Assembly (NCBI GenBank): GCA_958352855.1
Contig: CATWQE010000013.1
Coordinates: 1-58,254 of the forward strand
From: an uncultured Bacillota bacterium
GTDB lineage: Bacteria > Bacillota > Clostridia > Lachnospirales > Lachnospiraceae
Length of the DNA stretch: 58,254 bases
Direction of reading: 5' to 3'
The notes under the pieces are model-generated. The model did not search any database. It saw only the letters and a list, made by a program, of their open reading frames with translations, and was not told where the DNA came from. The stretch's first letter is position 1. Each line of letters starts with the position of its first letter. This document shows, piece by piece, positions 49,584-58,254 of this stretch. Made by a program: the position numbers and the translations under genes.

Positions 49584-51444
49584 TCTTTCTTCTGTTCCCA
49601 TGATAGCCCTGGCAGGAAATCCCAATGTAGGAAAAAGCACGATTTTTAATGCGCTTACCGGGCTTCATCAGCACACAGGCAACTGGTCGGGAAAAACAGT
49701 GGACCTTGCCAAAGGCAGTTGCAAGATTCAAAACAAGCTCTATTCCATTGTAGACCTGCCTGGCTGCTATTCCCTTTGCAGTACCTCCAGAGAAGAAGAA
49801 ATTGCCCGGGATTTCCTGATTCAGAAAAATCCTCAGCTTGTAGTTATCATCTGTGATCCTGTCAGTTTGGAACGGAATCTGACCCTTGTACTGCAAATTT
49901 TGCGATTTACCTCTCATGCTCTTCTTTGTATTAATCTTATGGATCAGGCAAAGAAACGTGGCATCCATATTTCCTGCGAAAAGTTAGAAAAAGAATTGGA
50001 AATCCCTGTCATTGCCATAACTGCCCGAAAAAAGGCCGATATTGCCCGCCTGAAACTGGCAATCGCTCAGACAGTCTCCAAAAACACCTGCGCTTGTCCA
50101 AAACCTCCTGCAATAGAAGCGGCCTGCCAGAGTACTTGTGGGGACTATGCTTCTTTGCTGTATCAAAAAGTGGTAACCAGATGCCAGACCAGACCTTCTC
50201 TCATGGAAAAACATCATTTTCACGCTGATTCTCTGTTTACAGGAACTTTCACCGGAATTCCCTGTATGCTGTTGTTTCTCCTTCTTATTTTCTGGCTTAC
50301 GCTTACAGGAGCAAACCTTCTTTCTGATAAACTTTCCTCTGTACTCTTTTCTCTGGAACCAGCCTTATTCCACAGTCTTTCCAGAATCCTGCCAGAAAAC
50401 TTATGTCAACTTATTGTATATGGCATTTATCGGGTTACTGCCTGGGTAGTTGGCGTTATGCTGCCTCCTATGGCAATCTTTTTCCCATTATTTAGTCTTT
50501 TGGAGGACTTTGGATATCTTCCCAGGGTGGCTTTTAACCTGGACTGCTGTTTCGCCAAATGTCATTCCTGTGGAAAACAGGCGCTCACCATGATGATGGG
50601 CTTTGGATGTAATGCGGCTGGCGTTACAGGATGCCGCATTATTGACTCTCCAAGGGAACGTCTGATTGCCATTCTTACGAACAGCTTTGTCCCCTGCAAC
50701 GGACGTTTTCCCACTATTATTGCTATTTTAAGTCTGTTTTTTGTAGGCCAGAGTGCTTCTATGGGCAGTGGAGCATCTACCTGGCTTCTGTCACTTTTAC
50801 TTACAGTGGTCATTCTTTTTGGTACTTTTATGACTTTTCTTTGTTCCTGGCTTTTGTCTAAAACTCTGCCAAAAGGAATTCCATCTGCCTTTACCCTGGA
50901 GCTTCCTCCGTACCGGAAGCCTCAGATTTTTTCTGTGCTGATACATTCTTTTTTCAGCAAGACCCTGCAAGTTCTGTTAAGAGCCATTACTGCGGCTGCC
51001 CCTGCAGGGCTTCTCATCTGGGTTCTGGCAAACGTATCTGCCAATGGTGTTTCCCTGCTGGAATCCGCCTCTGGCTTTTTAGATCCTTTTGCACAGCTTC
51101 TTGGACTGGATGGTACTATTTTGCTTGCATTTATCCTTGGAATGCCTGCTAATGAAATTGTGGTTCCTATTATGATTATGGCATACACAGCAGGTTCTTC
51201 TCTTGGAAGTCCCGGCAATCTTGTCTCTATGCACAGGATTTTCATGGAACAGGGATGGACCATAGAGACTGCTGTATGCGTACTCATTTTCTGCCTTCTG
51301 CACTGGCCCTGCGCCACTACACTTCTTACCATAAAAAAAGAAACCCACAGCCTGAAATGGACAGCGCTGGGATTTCTGCTGCCTACGGGTATAGGGCTTC
51401 TGTTGTGTGGAGTGGTGAATCTGGCGTTTCAGGTAATGGGATGA
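49570..51444 (+). CDS. feoB: Ferrous iron transporter FeoB
   Basis: This 624-residue membrane protein imports Fe2+. The N-terminal G domain has G1 GNPNVGKS, G3 DLPG and G4-like NLMD. The C-terminal part has about eight membrane segments with the two Gate regions (LEDFGYLPRVAFNLD and GCNAAGVTGCRII, later LGMPANEIVVPI). Length is at the short end for FeoB, and no FeoC is present. It overlaps feoA, so the two are cotranslated. Iron supply serves the many Fe-S proteins of an anaerobe. Confidence 0.95.
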   Translation: MKNSNLSSVPMIALAGNPNVGKSTIFNALTGLHQHTGNWSGKTVDLAKGSCKIQNKLYSIVDLPGCYSLCSTSREEEIARDFLIQKNPQLVVIICDPVSLERNLTLVLQILRFTSHALLCINLMDQAKKRGIHISCEKLEKELEIPVIAITARKKADIARLKLAIAQTVSKNTCACPKPPAIEAACQSTCGDYASLLYQKVVTRCQTRPSLMEKHHFHADSLFTGTFTGIPCMLLFLLLIFWLTLTGANLLSDKLSSVLFSLEPALFHSLSRILPENLCQLIVYGIYRVTAWVVGVMLPPMAIFFPLFSLLEDFGYLPRVAFNLDCCFAKCHSCGKQALTMMMGFGCNAAGVTGCRIIDSPRERLIAILTNSFVPCNGRFPTIIAILSLFFVGQSASMGSGASTWLLSLLLTVVILFGTFMTFLCSWLLSKTLPKGIPSAFTLELPPYRKPQIFSVLIHSFFSKTLQVLLRAITAAAPAGLLIWVLANVSANGVSLLESASGFLDPFAQLLGLDGTILLAFILGMPANEIVVPIMIMAYTAGSSLGSPGNLVSMHRIFMEQGWTIETAVCVLIFCLLHWPCATTLLTIKKETHSLKWTALGFLLPTGIGLLLCGVVNLAFQVMG

Positions 51445-51455
51445 TTCAGACGTCT

Positions 51456-51506
51456 GTATCGTAAAAAAGTTATTTATAAAAAACTTTTTTACGATACATT
51501 TTTTTG
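51456..51506 (+). terminator. Terminator between feoB and the Septu genes (bidirectional)
   Basis: A perfect 16-bp stem GTATCGTAAAAAAGTT/AACTTTTTTACGATAC closes a 10-nt loop. A run of seven T follows on the plus strand. It ends feoB and the convergent ptuB. Confidence 0.85.
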
Positions 51507-51510
51507 ACCT

Positions 51511-52170
51511 TTATTTCAAAAATTCCAGAAGCTCCGGATAGTCTTTTGCATGTTTTCTTACATAGCATCTCTTAAAACCAGCAAATGCACTCTCCCTGCT
51601 TAACAATCCCCGAAGAGTTCTCAGTGTAAGAGCTGAATTCTTATTTTCTTTAAATTTATTAAGATTTATATACAAGACATTCATCTCCGTCTGCAGCAAA
51701 GTAAATCTCAACTCACTTTTGTAAACACGCATACCTGTATTTTTTAAATTAAATACCTCCTCTACCAGTCTTGCGGTTTTTATTGCTTTTTCGTCATTTG
51801 AATCTTTTACCCGCACCTTGACATCATTCATCTCTATGTCAAAAGACAAGACTTTTTCCGGATCTATTTCACAGCAATCTAAAATCTGACCTTCATATTT
51901 CTTTTGATTCTTTACATTATTACAATGCCCACAGGACCAAAATAAGTTTTTCCAGTCAAATTCCCGCTCCTTATACTTTCCATTTTTATGAGGCAGCAAA
52001 TGCTCTATTTGTGGGTCCTGGAGATTTTTCATTTCACACACATAACATTTATCATGAAAATCCCGTCTTAGTTGCTGAACCACATCTGTAAGTGCGTAGT
52101 TTCCGTTTTCTTTTCTGGATTCTGTCAAAAGAGAAGCCGGCGCTGGCAAAGTTCTTTCTACTTTTACCAT
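51511..52170 (-). CDS. ptuB: Septu defence HNH nuclease PtuB
   Basis: This 219-residue protein has a zinc-bound HNH core: C42/C45 (CYVC), H57 and H61 (IEHLLPH), Asn in NLFWSC, and C80/C83 (CGHC) followed by NNVKN. PtuB is the effector of Septu. It binds the ATPase PtuA and cuts DNA on phage infection. I place the start at ATG 52170, sharing one base with the ptuA stop (TGATG), with GGGAGG upstream. A second-half region of about 100 residues has no known motif. Confidence 0.85.
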   Translation of the reverse strand: MVKVERTLPAPASLLTESRKENGNYALTDVVQQLRRDFHDKCYVCEMKNLQDPQIEHLLPHKNGKYKEREFDWKNLFWSCGHCNNVKNQKKYEGQILDCCEIDPEKVLSFDIEMNDVKVRVKDSNDEKAIKTARLVEEVFNLKNTGMRVYKSELRFTLLQTEMNVLYINLNKFKENKNSALTLRTLRGLLSRESAFAGFKRCYVRKHAKDYPELLEFLK

Positions 52171-53438
52171 CAAATATCCTCCCTGTTTGCAAATTCCAGC
52201 TTTAATCGCTGATATTCCGCTGCAATATCCAACGCCAGATAATCAGGAATCTCATCCAGAAACATTTCCAGCTTTGCTATTTCTGCAAAATCCTCATCTT
52301 TCAATTTTTCTTTACTCACAATCTCTTTATATTTTTGAAATTTCCCAGACAAAAGTTTAGACATTCCATCTACATTAAAATATCCCTCTACAATCCCATT
52401 GTATGGCACATCTGCAAGACCATTCTCCACTAACATATGATTTTCCAAATCATAGATTACTACATCCTTCAGACTATTTAGAATAAAAGGCGAATGGGTT
52501 GTCACAATAAACTGAATATTAGGAAATAGCGTTGTTAAAAGTCCCAAAATATTTCTCTGCATTTCTAAATGTAAGTGAGTCTCAATTTCATCAATCAACA
52601 CAATACCAGGCTGCAAAAAACGGAAACTTTTGTCTGCATTTTTTTCCATTCGCATAATTAAATCTACAATAATATCCAAAACCGCCGCATATCCGCTTGA
52701 CAACGTATCAAAGCCAAATGGATTATGTCCTTTTTCCTCAATGTAAAATGTAAATTCTCCTTCATCAAAAACCAGATGAAGCTCTGTGTCACTAAATATT
52801 TGCTGTAAAAGTTTCTCAAACTGCAAAAACCAGATTTTAATTTCTTCTGCTTTTTCCTGCTTTCCATTGGCAATGGCCAGTGCTTCCGTCATTTTTAAAT
52901 CCAGCAAATATTTAATAAACTCATTCCCCGGACCACCTGTAGTCCCATAACTGCCTTTTAATTCTACTTTTTCTACATGCTTTGGTTTTTCCGGCTTGAA
53001 TTTCCGTTCTGCTCCATAGTATGCCAGAAGAACTCCACTTTTCTGAAAAGTTTCTATCCAGTTTTCTTCTGGAATACTAAATTCTGCCTTTATGCCATTT
53101 TCATAATCTTTTGAGTCCTGTAATTTTGCAAGCTCGCTTACATAGTTCAAAAGCCGCTTCGCCATACCAGAAGCTATCTGTTGGTTTTCCTTTGGTTTTT
53201 CTTCCATCTGTTCAACAAAAGCTGCCACATCATCACTAAATGGAGTAACACCAGCTACCTGATAGCGTTCTCTATTCATAAAATACCGATTTAAATATTC
53301 TAAAACACTTGTCTTACCACTTCCATTTTTTCCGGTTAAGATTAAGTGTTTCATTTTATCTTTTGACAATGGAATACAAATATCTTTTAAATGTCTGACA
53401 TTCATAATCTGTAATTCTGTTATAAACAATCTTTCCAT
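52170..53438 (-). CDS. ptuA: Septu defence ATPase PtuA
   Basis: This 422-residue ABC/SMC-like AAA ATPase (AAA_15/AAA_21 type) has Walker A LTGKNGSGKTSVL near the N terminus, signature LSSGYAAVLD, Walker B GIVLIDEIETHLH and switch His in TTHSPFI. Together with the HNH gene downstream it forms the PtuAB pair. In known systems PtuA forms a hexamer that holds PtuB. The start at 53438 is six bases after GGAGG. The ATG two codons earlier abuts it. Both genes are AT-richer than their surroundings, as expected for a moved defence module. No reverse transcriptase is present, so it is not a retron. Confidence 0.87.
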   Translation of the reverse strand: MERLFITELQIMNVRHLKDICIPLSKDKMKHLILTGKNGSGKTSVLEYLNRYFMNRERYQVAGVTPFSDDVAAFVEQMEEKPKENQQIASGMAKRLLNYVSELAKLQDSKDYENGIKAEFSIPEENWIETFQKSGVLLAYYGAERKFKPEKPKHVEKVELKGSYGTTGGPGNEFIKYLLDLKMTEALAIANGKQEKAEEIKIWFLQFEKLLQQIFSDTELHLVFDEGEFTFYIEEKGHNPFGFDTLSSGYAAVLDIIVDLIMRMEKNADKSFRFLQPGIVLIDEIETHLHLEMQRNILGLLTTLFPNIQFIVTTHSPFILNSLKDVVIYDLENHMLVENGLADVPYNGIVEGYFNVDGMSKLLSGKFQKYKEIVSKEKLKDEDFAEIAKLEMFLDEIPDYLALDIAAEYQRLKLEFANREDI

Positions 53439-53474
53439 TATCATCCTCCAAAAATTAAAGCCTTTTTGATTTTC

Positions 53475-53480
53475 ATCATA
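53475..53480 (-). promoter_or_regulatory. Extended -10 promoter of ptuAB
   Basis: TGCTATGAT on the minus strand is an extended -10 with a weak -35, about 37 bp upstream of ptuA. Confidence 0.4.
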
Positions 53481-53593
53481 GCATAAAAAGCGAATTCATG
53501 GAATCTGTTTTTTATTAAATTCCATATTCTGGCAGATTACAGTCTGCTATGCATCCCTTCATAAATCCTGTTTTTCAAAAAGCACCAAACAAT

Positions 53594-53622
53594 TTTACAT
53601 TTTCCTCAAATGTAGATATAAT
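53594..53622 (+). promoter_or_regulatory. Promoter of the YcxB-like gene
   Basis: TTTACA (53594-53599) and TATAAT (53617-53622) are 17 bp apart, 46 bp upstream of the start. Confidence 0.75.
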
Positions 53623-53668
53623 ATATAATACCACCAAACCATCAATACACTACAAAAGGAGACAAAAC

Positions 53669-54178
53669 ATGCAAACCACACCAATTGCTGAAAACCACGT
53701 TACCATAACCCGCGCATTATTCAATGAAGGCATGCGCGCCATTGGAAAAAAGGGCTATCTCAAAGGAATGAAAAACTTAACCATCCTGTTAGTTCTGGCA
53801 TATGTTCTTATTGCTGTCTGGACTTTCTATAACAATGGTTCTCCCTTTATGCTGATAGGTGAAACGTTCACTCTTACTGTTCTGCTTCTCTGGATGTTTA
53901 TTTTTCTGCCCAGAAGCAAGTGGAAAACCAAATACAAAATCATGTCACAAAACGGTCTGGTCACTCCAAGCAGAATCATCCGCTTCTATGAGGATTCTTT
54001 CACCGTTACCAATGGTTCCGGGAAAATGACCAACATATCCTATAAAAAAGTAAGCGAATGGCAGGAAACAAAAAATCTTTATATCCTGCACTGTGACAAA
54101 AACACCTGGGTACTTCTTAGTAAAGAAGGTTTTACCCTAGGAAGCTTCGATGTTGTAAAGCCAAAACTCCCCAGATAA
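53669..54178 (+). CDS. YcxB-like membrane protein
   Basis: This 169-residue protein has two membrane segments (about 40-56 and 62-82) and a C-terminal YcxB-like domain (IRFYEDSFTVTNGSGKMTNISYKKVSEWQETKNLYIL). The family is of unknown function and often resembles PH-like folds. I place the start at 53669 after AAAGGAGAC. It stands alone, divergent from ptuA and convergent with lrgB. Confidence 0.8.
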   Translation: MQTTPIAENHVTITRALFNEGMRAIGKKGYLKGMKNLTILLVLAYVLIAVWTFYNNGSPFMLIGETFTLTVLLLWMFIFLPRSKWKTKYKIMSQNGLVTPSRIIRFYEDSFTVTNGSGKMTNISYKKVSEWQETKNLYILHCDKNTWVLLSKEGFTLGSFDVVKPKLPR

Positions 54179-54182
54179 CCAC

Positions 54183-54213
54183 AAAAGGCTGTTGCATAAA
54201 GCAACAGCCTTTT
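54183..54213 (+). terminator. Terminator between the YcxB-like gene and lrgB (bidirectional)
   Basis: A perfect 13-bp stem AAAAGGCTGTTGC/GCAACAGCCTTTT has a 5-nt loop, and A/T runs within the stem serve both strands. Confidence 0.85.
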
Positions 54214-54904
54214 ACAGCATACCGGCAAACACAGAGGCTCCAACCACAGTCAAAAGCCCTGCCACTGCAATGGCCAGACTGCTCATAGCTCCTTCTACCT
54301 GCCCCATTTCCATCGCTTTTGCAGTTCCAATAGCGTGGGATGCAGTTCCAAGGGCCAGCCCCTTTGCAATGGGATGTTCAATCTTAAAAATCTTACATAC
54401 AAACTCTGCCATCACATTTCCAAGAATCCCCGTAATAATAATAGAAGCTACTGTAATGGTCACAATTCCTCCCAGTTCTTCGGAAACCCCCATGCCTATA
54501 GCAGTGGTGATAGATTTTGGCAGCAAGGTCACGTACTGTTCATGAGTCAAGCCAAACAGCATGGAGAGTCCCAACACACTCACCAGGCTTGCCAGAACTC
54601 CACAGATAATTCCGGCTGCCACTGCCTTAAAATTTTTCTTCAGCAAAGATAACTGTTCATACAAAGGCACTGCCAGACATACGGTTGCCGGAGTCAACAG
54701 ATAGCTGATATATTTTGCCCCTTCATTATACTGCTCATAATCAATATCCAGAACCGCCAGCACTGCCATCACACAAAGCACTGCCAGAAGCAGAGGATTC
54801 AGAATCGCCAGCTTAAATTTCTTTTTCAACAGCAGCCCTGCTTCATAGGCAACAAGACTGATAACTGCTCCAAAAAATACGGAATTAATGAGAAACTTTT
54901 CCAT
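54212..54904 (-). CDS. lrgB: LrgB family membrane protein
   Basis: This 230-residue protein has about seven membrane segments. Family motifs FGLTHEQYVTLLPKSITTAIGM and GLALGTASHAIGTAKAMEMG are visible. LrgB works with LrgA as a holin/antiholin-like or small-acid (pyruvate) transport system. The start at 54904 lies 20 bp inside the lrgA end, with AGGAAG upstream. Confidence 0.92.
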   Translation of the reverse strand: MEKFLINSVFFGAVISLVAYEAGLLLKKKFKLAILNPLLLAVLCVMAVLAVLDIDYEQYNEGAKYISYLLTPATVCLAVPLYEQLSLLKKNFKAVAAGIICGVLASLVSVLGLSMLFGLTHEQYVTLLPKSITTAIGMGVSEELGGIVTITVASIIITGILGNVMAEFVCKIFKIEHPIAKGLALGTASHAIGTAKAMEMGQVEGAMSSLAIAVAGLLTVVGASVFAGML

Positions 54905-55256
54905 TCTTTTTTTCTTCCTTTCTAATGATTTTCTGCGCCACCTGACCTGTGACTGCCATAACAATGATGGTAGTAAGGAGTGTAATCAGCACAACCGGAA
55001 CCCATACAGGCTGCAGGGCAGGCCAGGAATCCAGAAGCCCAACCCCTGCCGGAATAAACATAACCGGCATGATTTCTATTAGAAAGTCCGCTGCTGCCTT
55101 TACCTGATGTACCTTTAACATCCCCGTAGTCAGCGCCACAAGCATAAGTACCAGGCCATACACACTTGCGGGAATAGGCAGGGGAATCAGAATACGAAGC
55201 AGCTCTCCAAGCAGAGAAATAAACAAAATAATGGCAAATTGCCGCAAATATTTCAT
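54885..55256 (-). CDS. lrgA: CidA/LrgA family holin-like protein
   Basis: This 123-residue membrane protein has four predicted segments and the LrgA motif RILIPLPIPASVYGLVLM followed by LPIEIMPVMFIPAGVGLLD-like sequence (EIMPVMFIPAGVGL here). It partners LrgB. The start at 55256 follows AGAGG. Upstream is a consensus promoter (55301-55329). Confidence 0.92.
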   Translation of the reverse strand: MKYLRQFAIILFISLLGELLRILIPLPIPASVYGLVLMLVALTTGMLKVHQVKAAADFLIEIMPVMFIPAGVGLLDSWPALQPVWVPVVLITLLTTIIVMAVTGQVAQKIIRKEEKKNGKVSH

Positions 55257-55300
55257 ATGAAAACCTCTTTTCTTTTGTCTGAATCTCATGTCACCCATTC

Positions 55301-55329
55301 ATTATAGGCATCCTGAAAAATGAAGTCAA
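55301..55329 (-). promoter_or_regulatory. Promoter of lrgAB
   Basis: TTGACT (55329-55324) and TATAAT (55306-55301) on the minus strand are 17 bp apart. Confidence 0.75.
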
Positions 55330-55423
55330 CTTTTTCTCTCTGGAAATATGGACAAATTCAGTCCACTGTGATAGCATAATTTTAGAATTATTACCAAAAA
55401 TATACAAAAAGGAGTTTCAAGCT

Positions 55424-56656
55424 ATGAATGTAAAAGAACGTTTTTTGAAATACATTTCTGTTGATACAACCTCAGACCCCTCTTCTACAACCTTTCCCAG
55501 CACCAGAAGCCAGTTGGATTTTGCTGCTTCTCTGGTAAAAGAAATGGAGGAAATGGGACTTGAGGATGTAAGCTGTGATGAAAACGGTTATGTTTTCGCC
55601 ACCATTCCTGCTACCATTGAAGATTATCAGGGACCTGTCCTGGGATTTATTTCTCATATGGACACAGCACCTGCCTCTTCTGGAGCAAACATTCGTCCCC
55701 GCACGATTGAAAACTATGATGGAAAAGAAATTGTTCTGAATCAGGAAAAGAACATTCTTATGAGTCCCGCGGAATTTGAAAATCTGAAAAAATATCAGGG
55801 ACAGGATTTAATTGTCACAGACGGAACCACCTTATTAGGCGGTGATGACAAAGCCGGTCTTGCAGAGATTCTCACAGCAGCAGAATATTTCCTTACGCAT
55901 CCGGAAATTCCTCATGGCACCATCCGCATTGGATTTACGCCGGATGAAGAAATCGGCCAGGGCGCTGACCGATTCGATGTAGAACGCTTTGGCGCTGACT
56001 TTGCCTACACCATGGATGGAGGGGAATGCGGCGAACTGGAATACGAAAATTTCAATGCAGCCGAAGCCATGGTAGAAATCACCGGACTCAGCATCCACCC
56101 CGGCTCTGCCAAGAATAAAATGAGAAATGCATTGAGTCTTGCTATGGAATTTGAAGGTCTTATGCCTCCAGCTCAGAAACCAGAGTATACAGAGGGCAGA
56201 GAAGGCTTCATTCATCTGGATGCCATGAGCGGCTCTGTGGAACATGCCACCATGGAATATATAATCCGCGACCACGATACGACTCTGTTCCAGAAGAAAA
56301 AAGAAATTATGAAACAGGCAGCTTCCTATATGAATGAAAAATACGGACAAGGCACCATAGATTTGCAAATCAAAGATTCCTACTTCAATATGAAAGAAAA
56401 AATCGAACCTCATATGCACCTTGTGGATAGTGTCCTGTCCGTTTATGAAAAGCTGGATATCCAGCCTAAAGTAGTTCCTATTCGCGGCGGCACAGATGGT
56501 GCCAGACTTTCCTACATGGGTCTGCCTTGTCCAAATCTTGGTACAGGAGACCACAACTGCCATGGACATTTTGAATTTGTATGTGTTCAGTCCATGGAGA
56601 AATGTGTACAGGTAATTGTAGAACTGGCAAAACGTTATGCCGGATTTGAAAAATAA
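55424..56656 (+). CDS. pepT: Peptidase T (tripeptidase)
   Basis: This 410-residue M20B zinc peptidase removes the N-terminal residue from tripeptides. The first metal motif is ISHMDTAP, the catalytic Asp/Glu site TLLGGDDKAGLAEI and PDEEIGQGAD. A later RGGTDGARLSYMGLPCPNLGTG completes the dimetal site. Length is standard. AAAGGAG precedes the ATG. A terminator follows at once. Confidence 0.96.
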   Translation: MNVKERFLKYISVDTTSDPSSTTFPSTRSQLDFAASLVKEMEEMGLEDVSCDENGYVFATIPATIEDYQGPVLGFISHMDTAPASSGANIRPRTIENYDGKEIVLNQEKNILMSPAEFENLKKYQGQDLIVTDGTTLLGGDDKAGLAEILTAAEYFLTHPEIPHGTIRIGFTPDEEIGQGADRFDVERFGADFAYTMDGGECGELEYENFNAAEAMVEITGLSIHPGSAKNKMRNALSLAMEFEGLMPPAQKPEYTEGREGFIHLDAMSGSVEHATMEYIIRDHDTTLFQKKKEIMKQAASYMNEKYGQGTIDLQIKDSYFNMKEKIEPHMHLVDSVLSVYEKLDIQPKVVPIRGGTDGARLSYMGLPCPNLGTGDHNCHGHFEFVCVQSMEKCVQVIVELAKRYAGFEK

Positions 56657-56669
56657 ATATGCTTTCAGA

Positions 56670-56718
56670 CAGGAAAAGAGCTTTGCAGCATTTCACCGCA
56701 AAGCTCTTTTCCTGTTTT
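56670..56718 (+). terminator. Terminator between pepT and the ABC exporter (bidirectional)
   Basis: A perfect 17-bp stem CAGGAAAAGAGCTTTGC/GCAAAGCTCTTTTCCTG closes an 11-nt loop, with TTTT after it. Confidence 0.85.
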
Positions 56719-58254
56719 ACCCAGCCACCTGATTTCCAGTATAAAGCTGGTAATATTTTCCCTTCTCTGCCATTAATTCCTCATGAGACCCTCTCTCAAT
56801 AATTCGTCCCTGCTCCAAAACCATAATGCAGTCACTGTTTCTTACTGTAGAAAGTCTGTGAGCAATAACAAAGGTGGTTCTTCCTTCCATCAGTCTGTCC
56901 ATGCCCTCCTGCACCAGTTTCTCTGTTCTGGTGTCAATAGAACTGGTGGCCTCATCCAGAATCAATACCGGAGGGTCTGCCACTGCTGCTCTGGCGATTG
57001 CCAGAAGCTGTCTCTGACCCTGGCTTAGATTAGAGCCATTTCCCTTTAACATGGTGTTATAACCATCTGGCAGTCTTCGGATAAATCCGTCTGCATTGGC
57101 CAGTTTTGCCGCTGCTATAACTTCCTCATCTGTTGCATCCAGCTTTCCGTAGCGGATATTATCCATAACCGTTGCGGTAAACAGATTGGTGTCCTGGAGA
57201 ACAATTCCCATGGATCTTCTCAAATCACCTTTTTTAATCTTATTCACATTAATACCATCATACCGGATTTTTCCATCCTGAATGTCATAGAAACGATTCA
57301 GCAAATTGGTAATAGTGGTTTTTCCTGCTCCTGTAGAACCAACAAAGGCAATTTTCTGACCTGGTGTTGCGTACATTTTAATATCATGAAGCACAATCTT
57401 GTCATCATTATAACCAAAATCTACGCCATCCAGAACCATGTCTCCCTTTAATTCCACATAGGTGGTGCTGTTATCTGCCTTGTGATAATGCTTCCATGCC
57501 CAGCGTCCTGTACGTTCTTTACTCTCTGTAAGCTGTCCCTTTTCTTCTTTTGCATTGACCAGCTCCACATATCCCTGGTCTGCCTCAGAAGGCTCATCCA
57601 TCAGGTCAAAGATTCTCTTTGCGCCGGCCAGAGCCATAACAATACTGTTTAACTGCTGGCTAATCTGGTTAATAGGCATGGTAATGCTCTTGTTAAAAGT
57701 AAGGAAGCTTGCAAGTCCACCCAATGTAAATCCCCACACATTGTTAATCGCCAGGATTCCTCCTACAATGGCGCAGACCACATAATTCATATTGCCAAGC
57801 TGAGCGTTCACCGGTCCCAGATAGTTTGCAAATTTATTGGCGTTATTTGCGCTTTCAAACAACTGGTTATTCAGTTGGTCAAATTTTTCACTTGCTTCTT
57901 CTTCGTGACAGAATACCTTTACTACCTTCTGTCCTTCCATCATTTCTTCAATATAACCATTGACTTTACCAATATTCACCTGCTGGTCCATAAAGAACTT
58001 TCCGGAAAGAGACGCAATCTTTTTGGTGGCTGTTACCATAATAGCCAGCATCACCACTGTTACCAGCGTCAGAGGCACATTGAGAATCAACATACTGATA
58101 AACACACTGACAATGGTCATAAGGCTGGAAAGCATCTGGGGAATACTCTGACTTATCATCTGACGGAGAGTATCAATATCATTGGTATATACTGACATAA
58201 TATCTCCATGAGGATGGGTATCAAAATATTTAATGGGCAGGCTCTCCATTTTTG
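56717..58254 (-). CDS. ABC exporter, fused permease/ATPase (5' end outside window)
   Basis: At least 512 residues of a multidrug-type half transporter are present. The visible part begins in the membrane domain (MESLPIKYFDTHPHGDIMSVYTNDIDTLRQ) and the frame stays open to the window edge, so the N terminus is missing. The ATPase domain has Walker A GSTGAGKTT, signature LSQGQRQ and Walker B LILDEATSSID. An insertion of about 40 residues (ESKERTGRWAWKHYHK) sits between the membrane and ATPase domains, usual for this clostridial group. Such proteins work as heterodimers, and the partner is probably beyond the right edge. Confidence 0.93.
   Translation of the reverse strand, partial: KMESLPIKYFDTHPHGDIMSVYTNDIDTLRQMISQSIPQMLSSLMTIVSVFISMLILNVPLTLVTVVMLAIMVTATKKIASLSGKFFMDQQVNIGKVNGYIEEMMEGQKVVKVFCHEEEASEKFDQLNNQLFESANNANKFANYLGPVNAQLGNMNYVVCAIVGGILAINNVWGFTLGGLASFLTFNKSITMPINQISQQLNSIVMALAGAKRIFDLMDEPSEADQGYVELVNAKEEKGQLTESKERTGRWAWKHYHKADNSTTYVELKGDMVLDGVDFGYNDDKIVLHDIKMYATPGQKIAFVGSTGAGKTTITNLLNRFYDIQDGKIRYDGINVNKIKKGDLRRSMGIVLQDTNLFTATVMDNIRYGKLDATDEEVIAAAKLANADGFIRRLPDGYNTMLKGNGSNLSQGQRQLLAIARAAVADPPVLILDEATSSIDTRTEKLVQEGMDRLMEGRTTFVIAHRLSTVRNSDCIMVLEQGRIIERGSHEELMAEKGKYYQLYTGNQVAG

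Noticed and set aside
51511..53438. Retron-type PtuAB (with reverse transcriptase)
   Set aside because: No reverse transcriptase or msr/msd-like sequence is present on either side. The pair is a stand-alone Septu module.
55351..55380. pepT promoter with TGGACA and inverted repeat TGGAC/GTCCA
   Set aside because: The -10 at proper spacing (TAGCAT) is poor, so I could not support a specific promoter or operator.
1..58254. CRISPR array, prophage or riboswitch
   Set aside because: No regularly spaced repeats, phage structural genes or recognisable aptamer cores were seen on either strand.

Overview
The window is a chromosomal segment of a low-to-moderate GC, spore-forming Firmicute of the Lachnospiraceae, most like Blautia and its relatives. 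The genus is an inference from gene content and protein style; the family-level call is firmer. Support comes from a sporulation-linked block in the Bacillus order (rqcP-yabP-yabQ-divIC-spoIIE-tilS-hpt-ftsH), other spore genes (cotS, cwlD), a gdpP-rplI-dnaB operon, a short bacterial 2x[4Fe-4S] ferredoxin, and AraC-type carbohydrate regulators.

Layout. 1-1080: tRNA-Tyr and tRNA-Leu, then an AT-rich membrane-anchored XRE regulator. 1106-14102 (all minus): a carbohydrate locus with a GH13 glycosidase, a CUT1 ABC importer (binding protein plus two permeases, no ATPase), a PIG-L deacetylase, a GH65 phosphorylase, a HAD phosphatase-like protein, and a YesN/YesM-type two-component pair. Two copies of a ~100-nt structured repeat sit downstream of genes in this locus. 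14429-21530 (minus): ftsH, hpt, tilS, a short spoIIE, divIC, yabQ, yabP, rqcP and hup. 21715-33895 (minus): pgcA, cotS, cca, proS, comEB, upp, rpiB, sua5, cwlD, a DivIVA-like coiled coil, a GH18 protein and a small conserved protein. 34326-35724: mecA, a DUF1858 protein and a ferredoxin. 35783-44566 (minus): a MerR regulator, dnaB-rplI-gdpP, rpsF-ssb-rpsR, then DUF951, a sirtuin, a class B sortase and a zinc-ribbon surface protein. 44680-45400: an IS200/IS605-type element. 45520-49150: initiator tRNA, then YoaK, AraC and a GH13 alpha-glucosidase. 49287-51444: feoAB. 51511-53438: a two-gene Septu (PtuAB) anti-phage module. 53669-58254: a YcxB-like protein, lrgAB, pepT and an ABC exporter cut by the window edge.

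How the genes work together. The 1-14 kb locus reads as a sensing-import-degradation system for an alpha-glucosidic oligosaccharide: the histidine kinase and response regulator sense it, the ABC system imports it, and GH13, GH65, HAD and PIG-L process it. The sporulation block shows two regulatory features that match known logic. The spoIIE promoter has sigma-A-like boxes 21 bp apart with a Spo0A-box-like sequence over the -35. The yabP promoter is sigma-E-like and lies inside a hairpin whose 3' arm holds the yabP ribosome binding site.

Most promising for follow-up: the twin structured repeat (4494-4595 and 11875-11978), the yabP hairpin/promoter arrangement, the short SpoIIE, the GH65/HAD/PIG-L combination, a possible 28-residue membrane peptide upstream of mecA, and the Septu module. 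No CRISPR array, rRNA, prophage or riboswitch was recognised.
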